Position numbers and translations under genes: made by a program. The notes under the pieces were generated by a model that saw nothing but the letters and a program-made list of their open reading frames with translations, made no database searches and was not told the origin of the DNA. This document shows positions 17,305 to 25,713 of a DNA stretch of 64,000 nucleotides, one piece after another (the first letter of the stretch is position 1; every line of letters begins with the position of its first letter). This DNA comes from Candidatus Melainabacteria bacterium (GTDB lineage: Bacteria; Cyanobacteriota; Vampirovibrionia; Obscuribacterales; Obscuribacteraceae): the NCBI GenBank assembly GCA_003963305.1, contig RXJR01000001.1:496001-560000 (forward strand). Reading direction: 5' to 3'.

Positions 17305-17727
17305 ATGTCTGTCACATTGACAAAAGAAACAACCGAAGCCGCCGTCAAATTTTTTGAAGCAAAACTGGCTTATGAACAGGGTCCGGTTGGATTGAATCAT
17401 CTGATCCAGAACAAAGAGAAGGTACAAGTCATCGACTTGCGCACACCAGAGCTGTTTAAGAAAGGTCATGTTCCAACAGCTGTAAACGTACAATACGACG
17501 AACTCGAAGCATATTTGCCCAAACTCAACAAAGACGTAAATACCATCGTCTACTGCTATGACATCACCTGCCACCTCTCTGCAAAAGCAGCTCTATTGCT
17601 CGCTCAGAAAGGATACAGAGTGCAAGAACTGGTTGGCGGATTCAATTCATTCGCCGAAAAAGGTTTTGAAGTAGAAGGCAAGGCTGAGGCTTCAACCTGT
17701 TCATCAACAAAGAACTCCTGCGGCTAA
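17305..17727 (+). CDS. Rhodanese-like sulfurtransferase domain protein
   Basis: A 140-residue single-domain rhodanese. The ATG at 17305 has a strong AAGGAGG ribosome site (17294-17300); the longer frame from 17191 is not needed. The core motifs are VIDLRTPELFKKGHVPTAVNV and the active-site segment YCYDITCHLSAKAA, where the first Cys is the expected persulfide carrier and a second Cys ends the loop. QELVGGFNSF completes the fold. The tail adds Cys residues (STCSSTKNSCG). It could shuttle sulfur or act as a thiol sensor; no partner gene is adjacent. The 200 bases upstream hold no ORF. A terminator lies at 17787-17814. Confidence 0.87.
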   Translation: MSVTLTKETTEAAVKFFEAKLAYEQGPVGLNHLIQNKEKVQVIDLRTPELFKKGHVPTAVNVQYDELEAYLPKLNKDVNTIVYCYDITCHLSAKAALLLAQKGYRVQELVGGFNSFAEKGFEVEGKAEASTCSSTKNSCG

Positions 17728-17786
17728 TCAAGCATGTCTGGTGGCAGATGATGCGTTAAACGGTCTCGCGCCGCCTCAAACATTCC

Positions 17787-17814
17787 GAAGAGCTCGGCTA
17801 CGGTCGAGCTCTTC
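17787..17814 (+). terminator. Intrinsic terminator after the rhodanese gene
   Basis: GAAGAGCTCG (17787-17796) pairs with CGAGCTCTTC (17805-17814), ten perfect pairs with an eight-base loop, followed by TGCTTT. Confidence 0.75.
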
Positions 17815-17979
17815 TGCTTTGAGGAACTCACTCATTTGGTCAGAACTGTTCAGCTCTTATGAATCGAACCGCTCTTTTCCCAGCCTGGAACTATAGTTGC
17901 AGCAATCCGTCCAATCCCTTTCAAAGAAGAATATTGTGGAAACGCTGATGCGAAGGCGAACGGCGTTCGAGGAGAAGAT

Positions 17980-18177
17980 ATGGACGAAGTGAGCAAATCT
18001 CGAACCGGGCAGTGTCAACCAAAGCCAACCAGAGAAGAGCGAGATGAAGCATTCTCGATGGGAGCTGGGCGAAAAGCAGTTGAAGAACCGAAAAAAGATA
18101 TCAAAAAAGACGAACAGGGATTATCCGCACCCGTTGGTTTAGAGTGCGAAACTCGTGGTGATGACGAAGCCGACTAG
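17980..18177 (+). CDS. Small charged hypothetical protein
   Basis: A 65-residue ORF rich in Glu, Asp, Lys and Arg, with no hydrophobic segment. It starts with ATG behind a GAGGAGAA ribosome site (17968-17975), which is the main reason to accept it. It has no recognisable domain and is probably disordered. Its TAG stop overlaps the TAG of the convergent 65-residue gene within the palindrome CTAG (18174-18177). Confidence 0.5.
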   Translation: MDEVSKSRTGQCQPKPTREERDEAFSMGAGRKAVEEPKKDIKKDEQGLSAPVGLECETRGDDEAD

Positions 18178-18371
18178 ACCGTCGCGCCACCGGAACCTGG
18201 TAACGGACTTTCGTCGTTGAATTTGTCCAATTCTTTCTGCAGTTTCGCGATCGCGGCTTCGAAATTTGGCAGGCATTTCGAATGAACAGGATTGTCTCCA
18301 AATTTGGTTCCATGAGCATCTCTTTCGCGCTGCAGCAGTTCCAAAGTATTTTTGAGATACATTCTGTCCAT
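18174..18371 (-). CDS. Small helical hypothetical protein
   Basis: A 65-residue ORF with start ATG at 18371 behind a CGGAGAA ribosome site. The frame is open further upstream, but no comparable site was found there. The sequence is amphipathic and helical (YLKNTLELLQRERDAHG, FEAAIAKLQKELDKFN), suggesting a small coiled-coil or helix-bundle protein. No family was recognised. It is convergent with the 17980 gene and divergent from the SDR gene. Confidence 0.5.
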   Translation of the reverse strand: MDRMYLKNTLELLQRERDAHGTKFGDNPVHSKCLPNFEAAIAKLQKELDKFNDESPLPGSGGATV

Positions 18372-18511
18372 AATTTCTCCGCCGTTAAGATGAGCGTCTC
18401 TATCAAAGCATGAATTTGAGTAGTAGTCATCAACTTTCCGCCTTGCATGAAGCGCTTGACGCATAGCACGTCGGCAAATTACGATCTGCTCTTCCTTATT
18501 TGGGTCGAACA

Positions 18512-19309
18512 GTGAAAGAAAGAGAATTTGCCAACCAGGTCGCAATCGTCACCGGCGGCGGCACAGGTCTTGGCAAAGAAATGTCTCTTAAACTGGCAAG
18601 GGAAGGCGCGAAAGTCGTTATTGCCAGCCGCAGTATGGAACATCTACAATCCACAGCCAATGCCATTGCTGCTGAGGGCGGAACTGTTCTGGCAGTGCCC
18701 ACCGATGTGAGAGACCATAGTCAAGTTGAAACACTCGTCAAAACAACTGTCGAAAAGTTTGGGCGGATTGACATTCTAATTAACAACGCAGCTGGAAATT
18801 TTCTGGTACCTTCCGAAAAACTGACGCCAAACGGCTGGAATGCCGTGGTGAGAATCGTTCTCGATGGCACCTGGTTTTGCAGCAGCTTAGCCGGCAAACA
18901 GATGATTGAGCAAAAAAGCGGCTGCATCCTCAACATCATTGCTACCTATGCCATGACGGGATCACCAGGCGTGGTGCATTCTGCGTCTGCAAAAGCTGGT
19001 GTATTGGCGATGACACGCACGCTTGCCGCAGAATGGGGACACTACGGAATCCGCGTCAACGCACTGGCTCCGGGAGCTATGGTGACTGAGGGAGCGTCCA
19101 AAAATCTGATGTTCGACAACGAGCAAGCACAGAAAGTGATCGAGAAGAATGTTCCGCTGGGACGGCTGGCAACGGTAGACGAAATTGCCGACCTCGCTTT
19201 GTTTTTGTGTTCATCGAAAGCTGGCTACATTACAGGCGATGTAATGACGGCAGATGGCGGAGCCTGGATGAAAAGCAAGAGTTTTCTGGATATGCTAAAC
19301 GGGGGATAG
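18512..19309 (+). CDS. SDR oxidoreductase resembling 2,4-dienoyl-CoA reductase
   Basis: Short-chain dehydrogenase/reductase of 265 residues from the GTG at 18512; a TTG at 18500 adds four. The NADP(H)-binding TGGGTGLG lies near residues 14-21, followed by NNAAGNF. The usual YxxxK is replaced by SASAK in HSASAKAGVLAM, with Ser at the Tyr position. This pattern, with NNAAGNF, is characteristic of 2,4-dienoyl-CoA reductases (mammalian DECR type), which help degrade unsaturated fatty acids. A role in beta-oxidation is inferred, and no other fatty-acid gene is nearby. The next gene starts two bases after its stop, so the two are probably cotranscribed. Confidence 0.87.
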   Translation: MKEREFANQVAIVTGGGTGLGKEMSLKLAREGAKVVIASRSMEHLQSTANAIAAEGGTVLAVPTDVRDHSQVETLVKTTVEKFGRIDILINNAAGNFLVPSEKLTPNGWNAVVRIVLDGTWFCSSLAGKQMIEQKSGCILNIIATYAMTGSPGVVHSASAKAGVLAMTRTLAAEWGHYGIRVNALAPGAMVTEGASKNLMFDNEQAQKVIEKNVPLGRLATVDEIADLALFLCSSKAGYITGDVMTADGGAWMKSKSFLDMLNGG

Positions 19310-19311
19310 CA

Positions 19312-20055
19312 ATGCTTAAAAAGAGAATTTGGCTGACTTTGTGCAGTGGTATTTTGCTGGCCAACTGCGCACCAGCAATGGTGCAGGCTTTGTCTCCAGC
19401 AAAACCATCGGCGCTCAAGAATGTGACCCTTACGGTTTCACCTGGAACTGTCGCCAAAAAGGTGACAGTAAAAACCATGCCGGCAATCGCCAATGACCCA
19501 AGCGGCCCGCCTTTTATGAACGGCGAACCAGAGCACTTTTATGTTCAATTCGACAGCGACAAAGTGCCTGACTACACAGGGCTTGGCGATCGGATGCTGG
19601 TCGTTTACCCGTTGGCCGAGTACGGCAAGTTATTTAAAGGGAAAGAAAAAGCTCAATTTGATAAAACAGTCTGGAATCTACAAACAGTGATTGCCAAAAA
19701 AGAAGACGGCGGCATGAAAGAACTACCGGCGCTGCCAGCTATAGAAGCTTATCAAGTATTTCACACACACGTAAAACATCTGCTTTTCAAGCAAGGCAAA
19801 GGCATCGCCTACGTGACCGCATATGCGCAAGATGAAGCACCGATCAATAACGGAGACTTCTTCTACACATACCAGGGTATTACAGATGATCTGAAGTACT
19901 ATGTTTCACTTTCAATTCCAGTCAAGGCGAACGGCTTTCCAAAAGACTGTCCATCGAAAAAGGCAAAAGCCTTTCTAAGTGCTCTGCCGTCAAGTAGCTT
20001 CACTCCGAACCTGGACGAGATCGATAAAGTAGTTCAGTCAATCTCAGTCAAATAA
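19312..20055 (+). CDS. Exported hypothetical protein
   Basis: A 247-residue protein with a signal peptide (KKRIWLTLCSGILLANCAPAMVQA). LLANC resembles a lipobox but has Asn rather than a small residue before Cys, so a normal signal-peptidase cut after VQA is more likely. The mature part has alternating beta-type sequence and no catalytic motif I recognise. The ATG at 19312 follows a GGGGGAT ribosome site placed at the end of the SDR gene. Function unknown; operon context gives only a loose link to the SDR. Confidence 0.75.
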   Translation: MLKKRIWLTLCSGILLANCAPAMVQALSPAKPSALKNVTLTVSPGTVAKKVTVKTMPAIANDPSGPPFMNGEPEHFYVQFDSDKVPDYTGLGDRMLVVYPLAEYGKLFKGKEKAQFDKTVWNLQTVIAKKEDGGMKELPALPAIEAYQVFHTHVKHLLFKQGKGIAYVTAYAQDEAPINNGDFFYTYQGITDDLKYYVSLSIPVKANGFPKDCPSKKAKAFLSALPSSSFTPNLDEIDKVVQSISVK

Positions 20056-20088
20056 ACTGCTACTGAATATTTGAGCCTTGATTCAATC

Positions 20089-20138
20089 GCGATATCGATC
20101 GCAATATCTATCAGCTTTTCTTGCTTGATCGATATCGC
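20089..20138. repeat. 12-bp perfect inverted repeat in convergent intergenic region
   Basis: GCGATATCGATC (20089-20100) and GATCGATATCGC (20127-20138) are exact complements with a 26-base spacer. The right arm lies in the last codons of the minus-strand zinc-finger gene. It could be a bidirectional terminator lacking T-tracts, or a protein site. The arm itself contains the smaller palindrome GATATC. Confidence 0.6.
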
Positions 20139-20875
20139 TTCTGCTTGTCGGCCAGATAGTTCGGCTCTTCCAGCTGCTTTGTAATCTGGAAAGTACTGAA
20201 GCGACAGCTGTCAGAGCAGAAACGTCCCTTCGGCGTGCGCGGAAAGAAATATTCGCAACGCCCTATATCTGAGGCAACTCTTTCATGCTGTACAAGCAGC
20301 TCAATTTCGTCGCGCCACCTCTTTTCAATATTGAGCGGAAAAGCCGCTTCCTCTGCCACGCTTGAATCGTCGCGATAAAGTCCACGGCATCGGTCGATTC
20401 GCGGAGCGTCATCAGCGCCACCATCTACGATACTACTAAAAAATTGTGCGAATTGTAAAAGCAGAGTGCGTCTCAAAATGTCGAGCAGTGAATCCGCATC
20501 CAGGTTGCGCAAACATACATCTGAGTTAACGCCTCTGCCGGAGCGCGCACTAACATCGTCAACTGTGCACGGCGAAGCGATCAGAGCAGGCAGGCGATCA
20601 TCAGGCTTACTATCGGAGCGACGCTCGAACTGCATTCGACACTCCTTCAGCTCTTCGTTCAACCAGGCGAAATCAAAGTTTTTTTCAAAGTGGGCATCGC
20701 CTAGCTGCAGGCGCATGCGGCGTAGTGAAACGCTGAACTGCTCCAGTGCCTCGGGACCAGGCTCAACCGCATGCCCAAACACATCAGTCAGCCAGCCCAG
20801 CATCATGGCTCTGTCTTTCCACTCAACCTGCTCGTTAAGAGCTTCGTACCAGGTCACGACGCGCTTTTCAGCCAT
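20111..20875 (-). CDS. CGNR-like zinc-finger protein, putative regulator
   Basis: A 254-residue protein from ATG 20875, which has an AAGGAGA ribosome site. The longer frame to 20932 would code through an 18-bp operator-like palindrome and is disfavoured. The C-terminus has a zinc-finger-like block RCEYFFPRTPKGRFCSDSCR, with three well-placed Cys plus further candidates, similar in form to CGNR fingers of small transcriptional regulators. The N-terminal ~180 residues are helical and could bind a ligand. It is divergent from a MATE exporter with the palindrome in between, so regulation of the exporter and of itself is a reasonable inference. The exact family needs a profile search. Confidence 0.65.
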   Translation of the reverse strand: MAEKRVVTWYEALNEQVEWKDRAMMLGWLTDVFGHAVEPGPEALEQFSVSLRRMRLQLGDAHFEKNFDFAWLNEELKECRMQFERRSDSKPDDRLPALIASPCTVDDVSARSGRGVNSDVCLRNLDADSLLDILRRTLLLQFAQFFSSIVDGGADDAPRIDRCRGLYRDDSSVAEEAAFPLNIEKRWRDEIELLVQHERVASDIGRCEYFFPRTPKGRFCSDSCRFSTFQITKQLEEPNYLADKQKRYRSSKKS

Positions 20876-20909
20876 GGCAGAAATGATCTCCTTGCCAACA
20901 ACGATTAAT

Positions 20910-20927
20910 CGTGGTAACGTTACCACG
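20910..20927. promoter_or_regulatory. 18-bp palindromic operator candidate
   Basis: CGTGGTAACGTTACCACG is a perfect palindrome in the divergent region between the zinc-finger gene and the MATE exporter. A related half-site, CGTTATACCAC, follows at 20934-20944. Perfect symmetry plus a repeated half-site is typical of a dimeric regulator's operator. Confidence 0.6.
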
Positions 20928-21001
20928 TTCAATCGTTATACCACATTTTTGCGGGCTGGGTCCAGATTTGGTCCCAGACTACAGGTTGTCTTGGAGGAGA
21001 A

Positions 21002-22462
21002 ATGAAAGAGCTCGAGGACGAAAAAACACACCATCCAAACGAAACAGAAGTGGAATGCAAGGCTATCGGCAAAACGACATATCTAGACGAAAGCAATATG
21101 ACTCTGTCTGGCGCATTGCGGCTTTCGCTGCCGCTAGTAGCGACATCATTTGTTTTTTGTTTGATTGGCGCCGTCGATATGACCATTGCAGGTTGGCAAA
21201 GCGCCGCCGCACAAGCCGCTGTAGGCATTGCCGACCAGTGCATATTCGCGACGATGTTGATTGGCACTGGTTTAGCCGCGGCAACTGGTTGCTTCGTGTC
21301 CCAATCACTGGGGGCAAACCAGCCATCAAGAGCACGCCAGTACGCAATCGATGGGCTTCTCCTGGCGCTTTGCATCGGGATACTCGCATCTATCTCATGC
21401 TACGTGGGAGCCCAAGCACTGATTGAATTTTCAGGCTGCACAATGGCAACGAAATCAGTTGCACTGCCATATCTGCAAACCTGCGCCTTTGGCAATTTAC
21501 CGTTCACAATCGTCCTTGTCCAGGCAGCCATTCTGAGGTCGATGGGTCACACCGCACAATGTCTCAAACTCTGGAGTCTAATCGGAATCATCTCAATTGC
21601 CGGCGGACTTTATCTTTTTTACGGCAATGAAACCACAATGACAAACTCACTGACATCACTGGCAGTGGCGTGGGACATCGGAGCTGTAGCTGGTGTGGGA
21701 CTTGCAGCACACTTCCTTGGGAAGACATTGTTCACTAGAAACCCAGTCATGGAAAGCGGTCAATGCCTGGCCAGGTTGAAGAATTTCTACAGCGTTGGTG
21801 TTCCCGTACTTCTATCGGAAGCTTGCTGCCTGTTGTCACTTGCCGCTATATATGCGCTCCTGGGCCGGTTGCCCGACAGCGAAAGACTGCAAGCAGCATA
21901 TACAGTCGCTTTGAAAATCGAAGAGACATTTGGAATTCTTCCACTACTTGCGTTATCGACGGTGTGCGCCACTCTAGTAGGACATCAAGTTGGAGCAAAA
22001 CGACTCATTCAAGCAAGAAGGCTTGGATGGCAACTAACAGTCGCCGCAGCACTGGGGATGTTAATTTGCGGAAGCGTGATTAGCAACGCTGGTCTGCCAT
22101 TAGGTGCACTCTTTACTGCCGACGCCTCGGTTTTGAAACAAGTCTTCATCAGCACAGCGTCGGCCAACATATCACTGCCTCTGATTGCCATAAGCTCAAT
22201 ACTCATTGCCGCACTGGAAGGCGCAGGTGAAACGAATCTCTCACTCATTGCCCAGTTCACAGGATACATTCTATGTCGACTGCCACTGGCATATTTTTTC
22301 GCAGTCACACTCGAATTTGGCTACAGCGGAATCTGGCTTGCCATCGTCATATCCCGAATTGTAATAGGGATTCAATCTCTAATCATGTACAGGACAAAAT
22401 TCTCTGGCTACACAACAGCGCGTCTGGTCGAATCAAAAAGTACGCCGAACTCTGCGAAATAG
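21002..22462 (+). CDS. MATE-family multidrug/metabolite exporter
   Basis: A 486-residue protein with twelve predicted membrane helices in two related halves. The first half has the family pattern LSLPLVATSFVFCLIGAVD and a segment resembling GxG(L)AAATGxFVSQSLGA. It exports drugs or metabolites using a Na+ or H+ gradient across the inner membrane. The ATG at 21002 has an excellent ribosome site (TTGGAGGAGA). The first ~35 residues are hydrophilic and unusual in length. The 3' end overlaps the convergent helicase gene by 55 bases. The substrate is unknown; control by the divergent zinc-finger protein is likely but unproven. Confidence 0.9.
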   Translation: MKELEDEKTHHPNETEVECKAIGKTTYLDESNMTLSGALRLSLPLVATSFVFCLIGAVDMTIAGWQSAAAQAAVGIADQCIFATMLIGTGLAAATGCFVSQSLGANQPSRARQYAIDGLLLALCIGILASISCYVGAQALIEFSGCTMATKSVALPYLQTCAFGNLPFTIVLVQAAILRSMGHTAQCLKLWSLIGIISIAGGLYLFYGNETTMTNSLTSLAVAWDIGAVAGVGLAAHFLGKTLFTRNPVMESGQCLARLKNFYSVGVPVLLSEACCLLSLAAIYALLGRLPDSERLQAAYTVALKIEETFGILPLLALSTVCATLVGHQVGAKRLIQARRLGWQLTVAAALGMLICGSVISNAGLPLGALFTADASVLKQVFISTASANISLPLIAISSILIAALEGAGETNLSLIAQFTGYILCRLPLAYFFAVTLEFGYSGIWLAIVISRIVIGIQSLIMYRTKFSGYTTARLVESKSTPNSAK

Positions 22463-25400
22463 ATATACGTCTCAGCCTCTATCCCGGTTAATCGATTCAA
22501 ATCGCGAGCGTATTCAGTCAGCTGTTCATGGTGTTTTGCGGCTTGCTGAACCATTTTCTCTTGTTGAAATTTGTCCGTTTTGTAATCAACAATAATCCAC
22601 TTTCCAGACTCATCTTCAATTAAAAGATCCGGACGTTTGGTGGAAGAGTTTTCATCGTCCAACAGCAGATACGGAATTTCATGAAAGTGTCGCCTGGATG
22701 TCTTAAGCAGTGATGATAGTTTGCTGTCTTGAAAAACTGCCAGAAGTCGCTCACCCTCGGAAACCAGGCGAGCCAGGGAATCCGGATGAGCAACCACGTC
22801 GCCCTGTGCAAAAGCCAGCGACTCAATCACCTCTCTGGTCAAGCCGGTTGGAACAGAAGTAACATGCTCCATAAGAGCATGAAAGAAAGTACCAGATACG
22901 GTGGCGCCAAAAGGTTTGACATCATTGCTCGGAGTGACACGCGACCAGTCAGCCCAAACTGCCGGAGCTTCAATTTGCATGGCCGGCAGCGCCTCAATCA
23001 AACTGTAATCGATTTTTTGTCCGCCTTCCGTTCTGCCCAGAGCTGGCTCACGGTCTAGATTCGGAGCAACAGAGCACTGAACCGTGAATCGGGCAGAATG
23101 CCCTGGTGAATTCAAATTGTGAACTGTCGCAGCTTCAAAATCGATGCTTTCCAGTTGCAATGACTCATGAATCCACTTCAAAAAGGATTGCGAGGCTTTC
23201 GCCTGAGGCTGAACGAAAAGCGCTAGATGATCGCGCGCCCGCGTCATTGCTACGTAAAGAAGGCGCTTCTTCTCGGCCAGCTCGAACTCCGAATCGAGCA
23301 AGTGAGTGAGCCTGTACCAGCTTGGCTTGGTATCGTCTTCAGTATCGCGAGAAGTATTTATTGAAATTCCAAAATCGCGGTGAAACTTAAGCTTAGTAGC
23401 CTTGCTGGTGGCAGGCGTACCGAGAACCGGAAGCGCGACGGCAGGGAATTCCAGACCCTTGGAACTATGAATAGTCATCAGTTTCACAACATCGCCAGTG
23501 TCTAAAGGTGCATCTGATTGCTTCACTTTGAACTCTCGCATCAGCTTCAAACTGTCGGCAAACTCGGCACATGAGAGAGACTCGTTTTCCGTGGCCAAAT
23601 GAACAACCTTCCAGAGATTGCGAGAGCGCTGATGACCGTTGGGCATTGTCATCAAAACGAGATCATAGCTCGTACTGAGCACAATACGACGCAACAATTC
23701 CGAAACCGGCATAACCGCGGCATCTTTAATCCAATTAGCGAGACTGACCTTGGCGTTAGCAATGCTCTCATAGCCTGGCTTGCGCAGCTCGACTGTGTCT
23801 TTGAGCCGCTGCCAGAGAGACCTGCCGCCGCTTCTATCAGAAGCAATCAAATGCAAGATGTCGTCTGTGATACCAAACATGGGCGAGCGCAAAATACCGA
23901 TCAAAGCGTGATCGTCCTGGGGATAGGCGAGGAAAGAAAGCAGGTTTTGCACATCATAGATTTCCTGACGTTCAAGAAACCCGCGCCCGCCGAGAGTTAC
24001 ATAGGGAATCTTTTGTGCAGCCAGAGCGATTTCGATATCGGCGAAATCCTGATTGCGTTGAACCAGTACCGCAAAATCACCAAACTGGATCGGTCTTACG
24101 CCACCACTCTTCAAAGATACTGGCGTCTCATTTTTTACATTTGTGCTGATCCAACTTGCTACAGCCTGTCCCTCAATAGCCTTGAGCTCTGCTGCTTTGA
24201 GCGCATCCCCTGAGCTGTCGTACTCAGGAAGGACAATTACTTGAACTCGCTCGGAATCATCGACTTCCGAACGAGCCGCAGTCAATGCTTCAAAACGCGC
24301 TTTATAGACTTCGTCGGCATCATCCATGATGTTTTCAAACATGGCATTTATAAAGCCGACTACCGATGGATGACTGCGGAACGATTGAGACAGACTCAAA
24401 ATCGAATCAGGATCAGCGCTTTGAAATTCCAGTTTCCAGGAGTTGAAGGTGGCGACGTCGGCGCCCTGAAATTTATAAATAGACTGTTTGTCGTCACCAA
24501 TCAAAAACAGATTGGTGGTGTCGCTGGCGAGCAGCTTAATCATGCGCGATTGCATGACATTTGTATCCTGGAATTCGTCGACGAGAATGGCACGCACCGT
24601 CTGGTGATAGTGCTCTTTAGCAGGCGACTTTTCTCGCTCCAGCGCCGTCACGGCTAACTCGATCAAGTCGTTGTAGTCAAGTTTGAGAAGAGAGCGCTTC
24701 TCAGCCTCGTAGTGCGACATTGCACGCTTTGCCAGACGGACGAAAAGCACAATCAAACGAAAGGCTTTGAAATCTTCCTCATTCAGAGCGCCTGGAATTT
24801 TCTTCGTCAGATCAGAGGCAATAGTCTGCACTTCCTTCATTGCCCCTTTGATTTCGTTGGCGTCTCCATTCTTGGGACCATAACGACCAACTTTAATCGA
24901 GGCAATCTGGCAGAATTTCGACCAGCGTTCATCATGCTCGCCGGCGCCAGACATCAAGTCATGAGTCAACTGCACCATAACACCGCGCAATCGCTCCAGT
25001 TCATTGGCGGCATCGCGCCATGGATTCTGCTCGACATACGCGAAAGCACGCTTGAAGAGCTTGTCACACAACGCCGATTCGATAGAACGTTTCTGAAACT
25101 CCTGCAATCGCTGTTCGGCATACGCAATGAGCTTTGGTTCACTCAACTCACCAATAGACTTAAGCGCTTCCTTAAACTGTGTCGAAGACTTCATGCACTG
25201 CTGCATCCAGAATCTCAGGTCTTCGATATTTTGCTGCAGGAGCAATTCCAACTCCTCTGCGCCGTCATCAATAACTTCGCGGAATGCATGGTCCATGGCA
25301 TTGCGCAACAACTGCGATTGACCGACATCATCGACAATCTCGAACTGCGGGTCAATTGCAGCATCAACAGGAAAAGCCTTGAGAATTGATTCACACAGAG

Positions 25401-25713
25401 AATGAATGGTGACAATGCGAGCCCCGTCAATCTCTGTGTAACATTGATTCCATCTGGCTCGTTCTTCAAGATCAGGTGTAATCTGTAGTTGCGCGATCTT
25501 GGCTTTCAAGCGGGTGCGCATTTCAGCAGCAGCTTTGCGAGTGTAGGTTACTGCCACTATATTCGACACCGACATCTCCGGGTTGCAGCGCAAGAGCTCA
25601 ATGTAGCGCTCAACCAACACGTGAGTCTTACCTGAACCAGCACCGGCGCTGACGAGAACATTGCGGTCGATGCTGTTGACGGCTTGCTGCTGCTGTTCGG
25701 TTAAACCCGCCAC
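22408..25713 (-). CDS. addA: AddA-like UvrD-family helicase-nuclease
   Basis: A 1101-residue superfamily 1 helicase with a C-terminal nuclease. The N-terminal Q-motif LTEQQQQAV precedes Walker A GAGSGKT (24-30). The Walker B segment VDEFQDT, the GDDKQSIYKFQGAD motif and the late LMTIHSSKGLEFPAV motif are all present. The C-terminal PD-(D/E)XK nuclease shows DLLIEDESGKWIIVDYKTD. It matches AddA/RexA, which with AddB resects double-strand breaks to load RecA. The GTG start shares one base with the AddB-like stop, so the two are coupled. A recA gene lies 6 kb away. Confidence 0.9.
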   Translation of the reverse strand: MAGLTEQQQQAVNSIDRNVLVSAGAGSGKTHVLVERYIELLRCNPEMSVSNIVAVTYTRKAAAEMRTRLKAKIAQLQITPDLEERARWNQCYTEIDGARIVTIHSLCESILKAFPVDAAIDPQFEIVDDVGQSQLLRNAMDHAFREVIDDGAEELELLLQQNIEDLRFWMQQCMKSSTQFKEALKSIGELSEPKLIAYAEQRLQEFQKRSIESALCDKLFKRAFAYVEQNPWRDAANELERLRGVMVQLTHDLMSGAGEHDERWSKFCQIASIKVGRYGPKNGDANEIKGAMKEVQTIASDLTKKIPGALNEEDFKAFRLIVLFVRLAKRAMSHYEAEKRSLLKLDYNDLIELAVTALEREKSPAKEHYHQTVRAILVDEFQDTNVMQSRMIKLLASDTTNLFLIGDDKQSIYKFQGADVATFNSWKLEFQSADPDSILSLSQSFRSHPSVVGFINAMFENIMDDADEVYKARFEALTAARSEVDDSERVQVIVLPEYDSSGDALKAAELKAIEGQAVASWISTNVKNETPVSLKSGGVRPIQFGDFAVLVQRNQDFADIEIALAAQKIPYVTLGGRGFLERQEIYDVQNLLSFLAYPQDDHALIGILRSPMFGITDDILHLIASDRSGGRSLWQRLKDTVELRKPGYESIANAKVSLANWIKDAAVMPVSELLRRIVLSTSYDLVLMTMPNGHQRSRNLWKVVHLATENESLSCAEFADSLKLMREFKVKQSDAPLDTGDVVKLMTIHSSKGLEFPAVALPVLGTPATSKATKLKFHRDFGISINTSRDTEDDTKPSWYRLTHLLDSEFELAEKKRLLYVAMTRARDHLALFVQPQAKASQSFLKWIHESLQLESIDFEAATVHNLNSPGHSARFTVQCSVAPNLDREPALGRTEGGQKIDYSLIEALPAMQIEAPAVWADWSRVTPSNDVKPFGATVSGTFFHALMEHVTSVPTGLTREVIESLAFAQGDVVAHPDSLARLVSEGERLLAVFQDSKLSSLLKTSRRHFHEIPYLLLDDENSSTKRPDLLIEDESGKWIIVDYKTDKFQQEKMVQQAAKHHEQLTEYARDLNRLTGIEAETYIYFAEFGVLFDSTRRAVV

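Noticed and set aside
23599-24213. Long plus-strand ORFs inside addA and addB
   Set aside because: They are antisense shadows of two clearly real genes and lack ribosome sites and domains.
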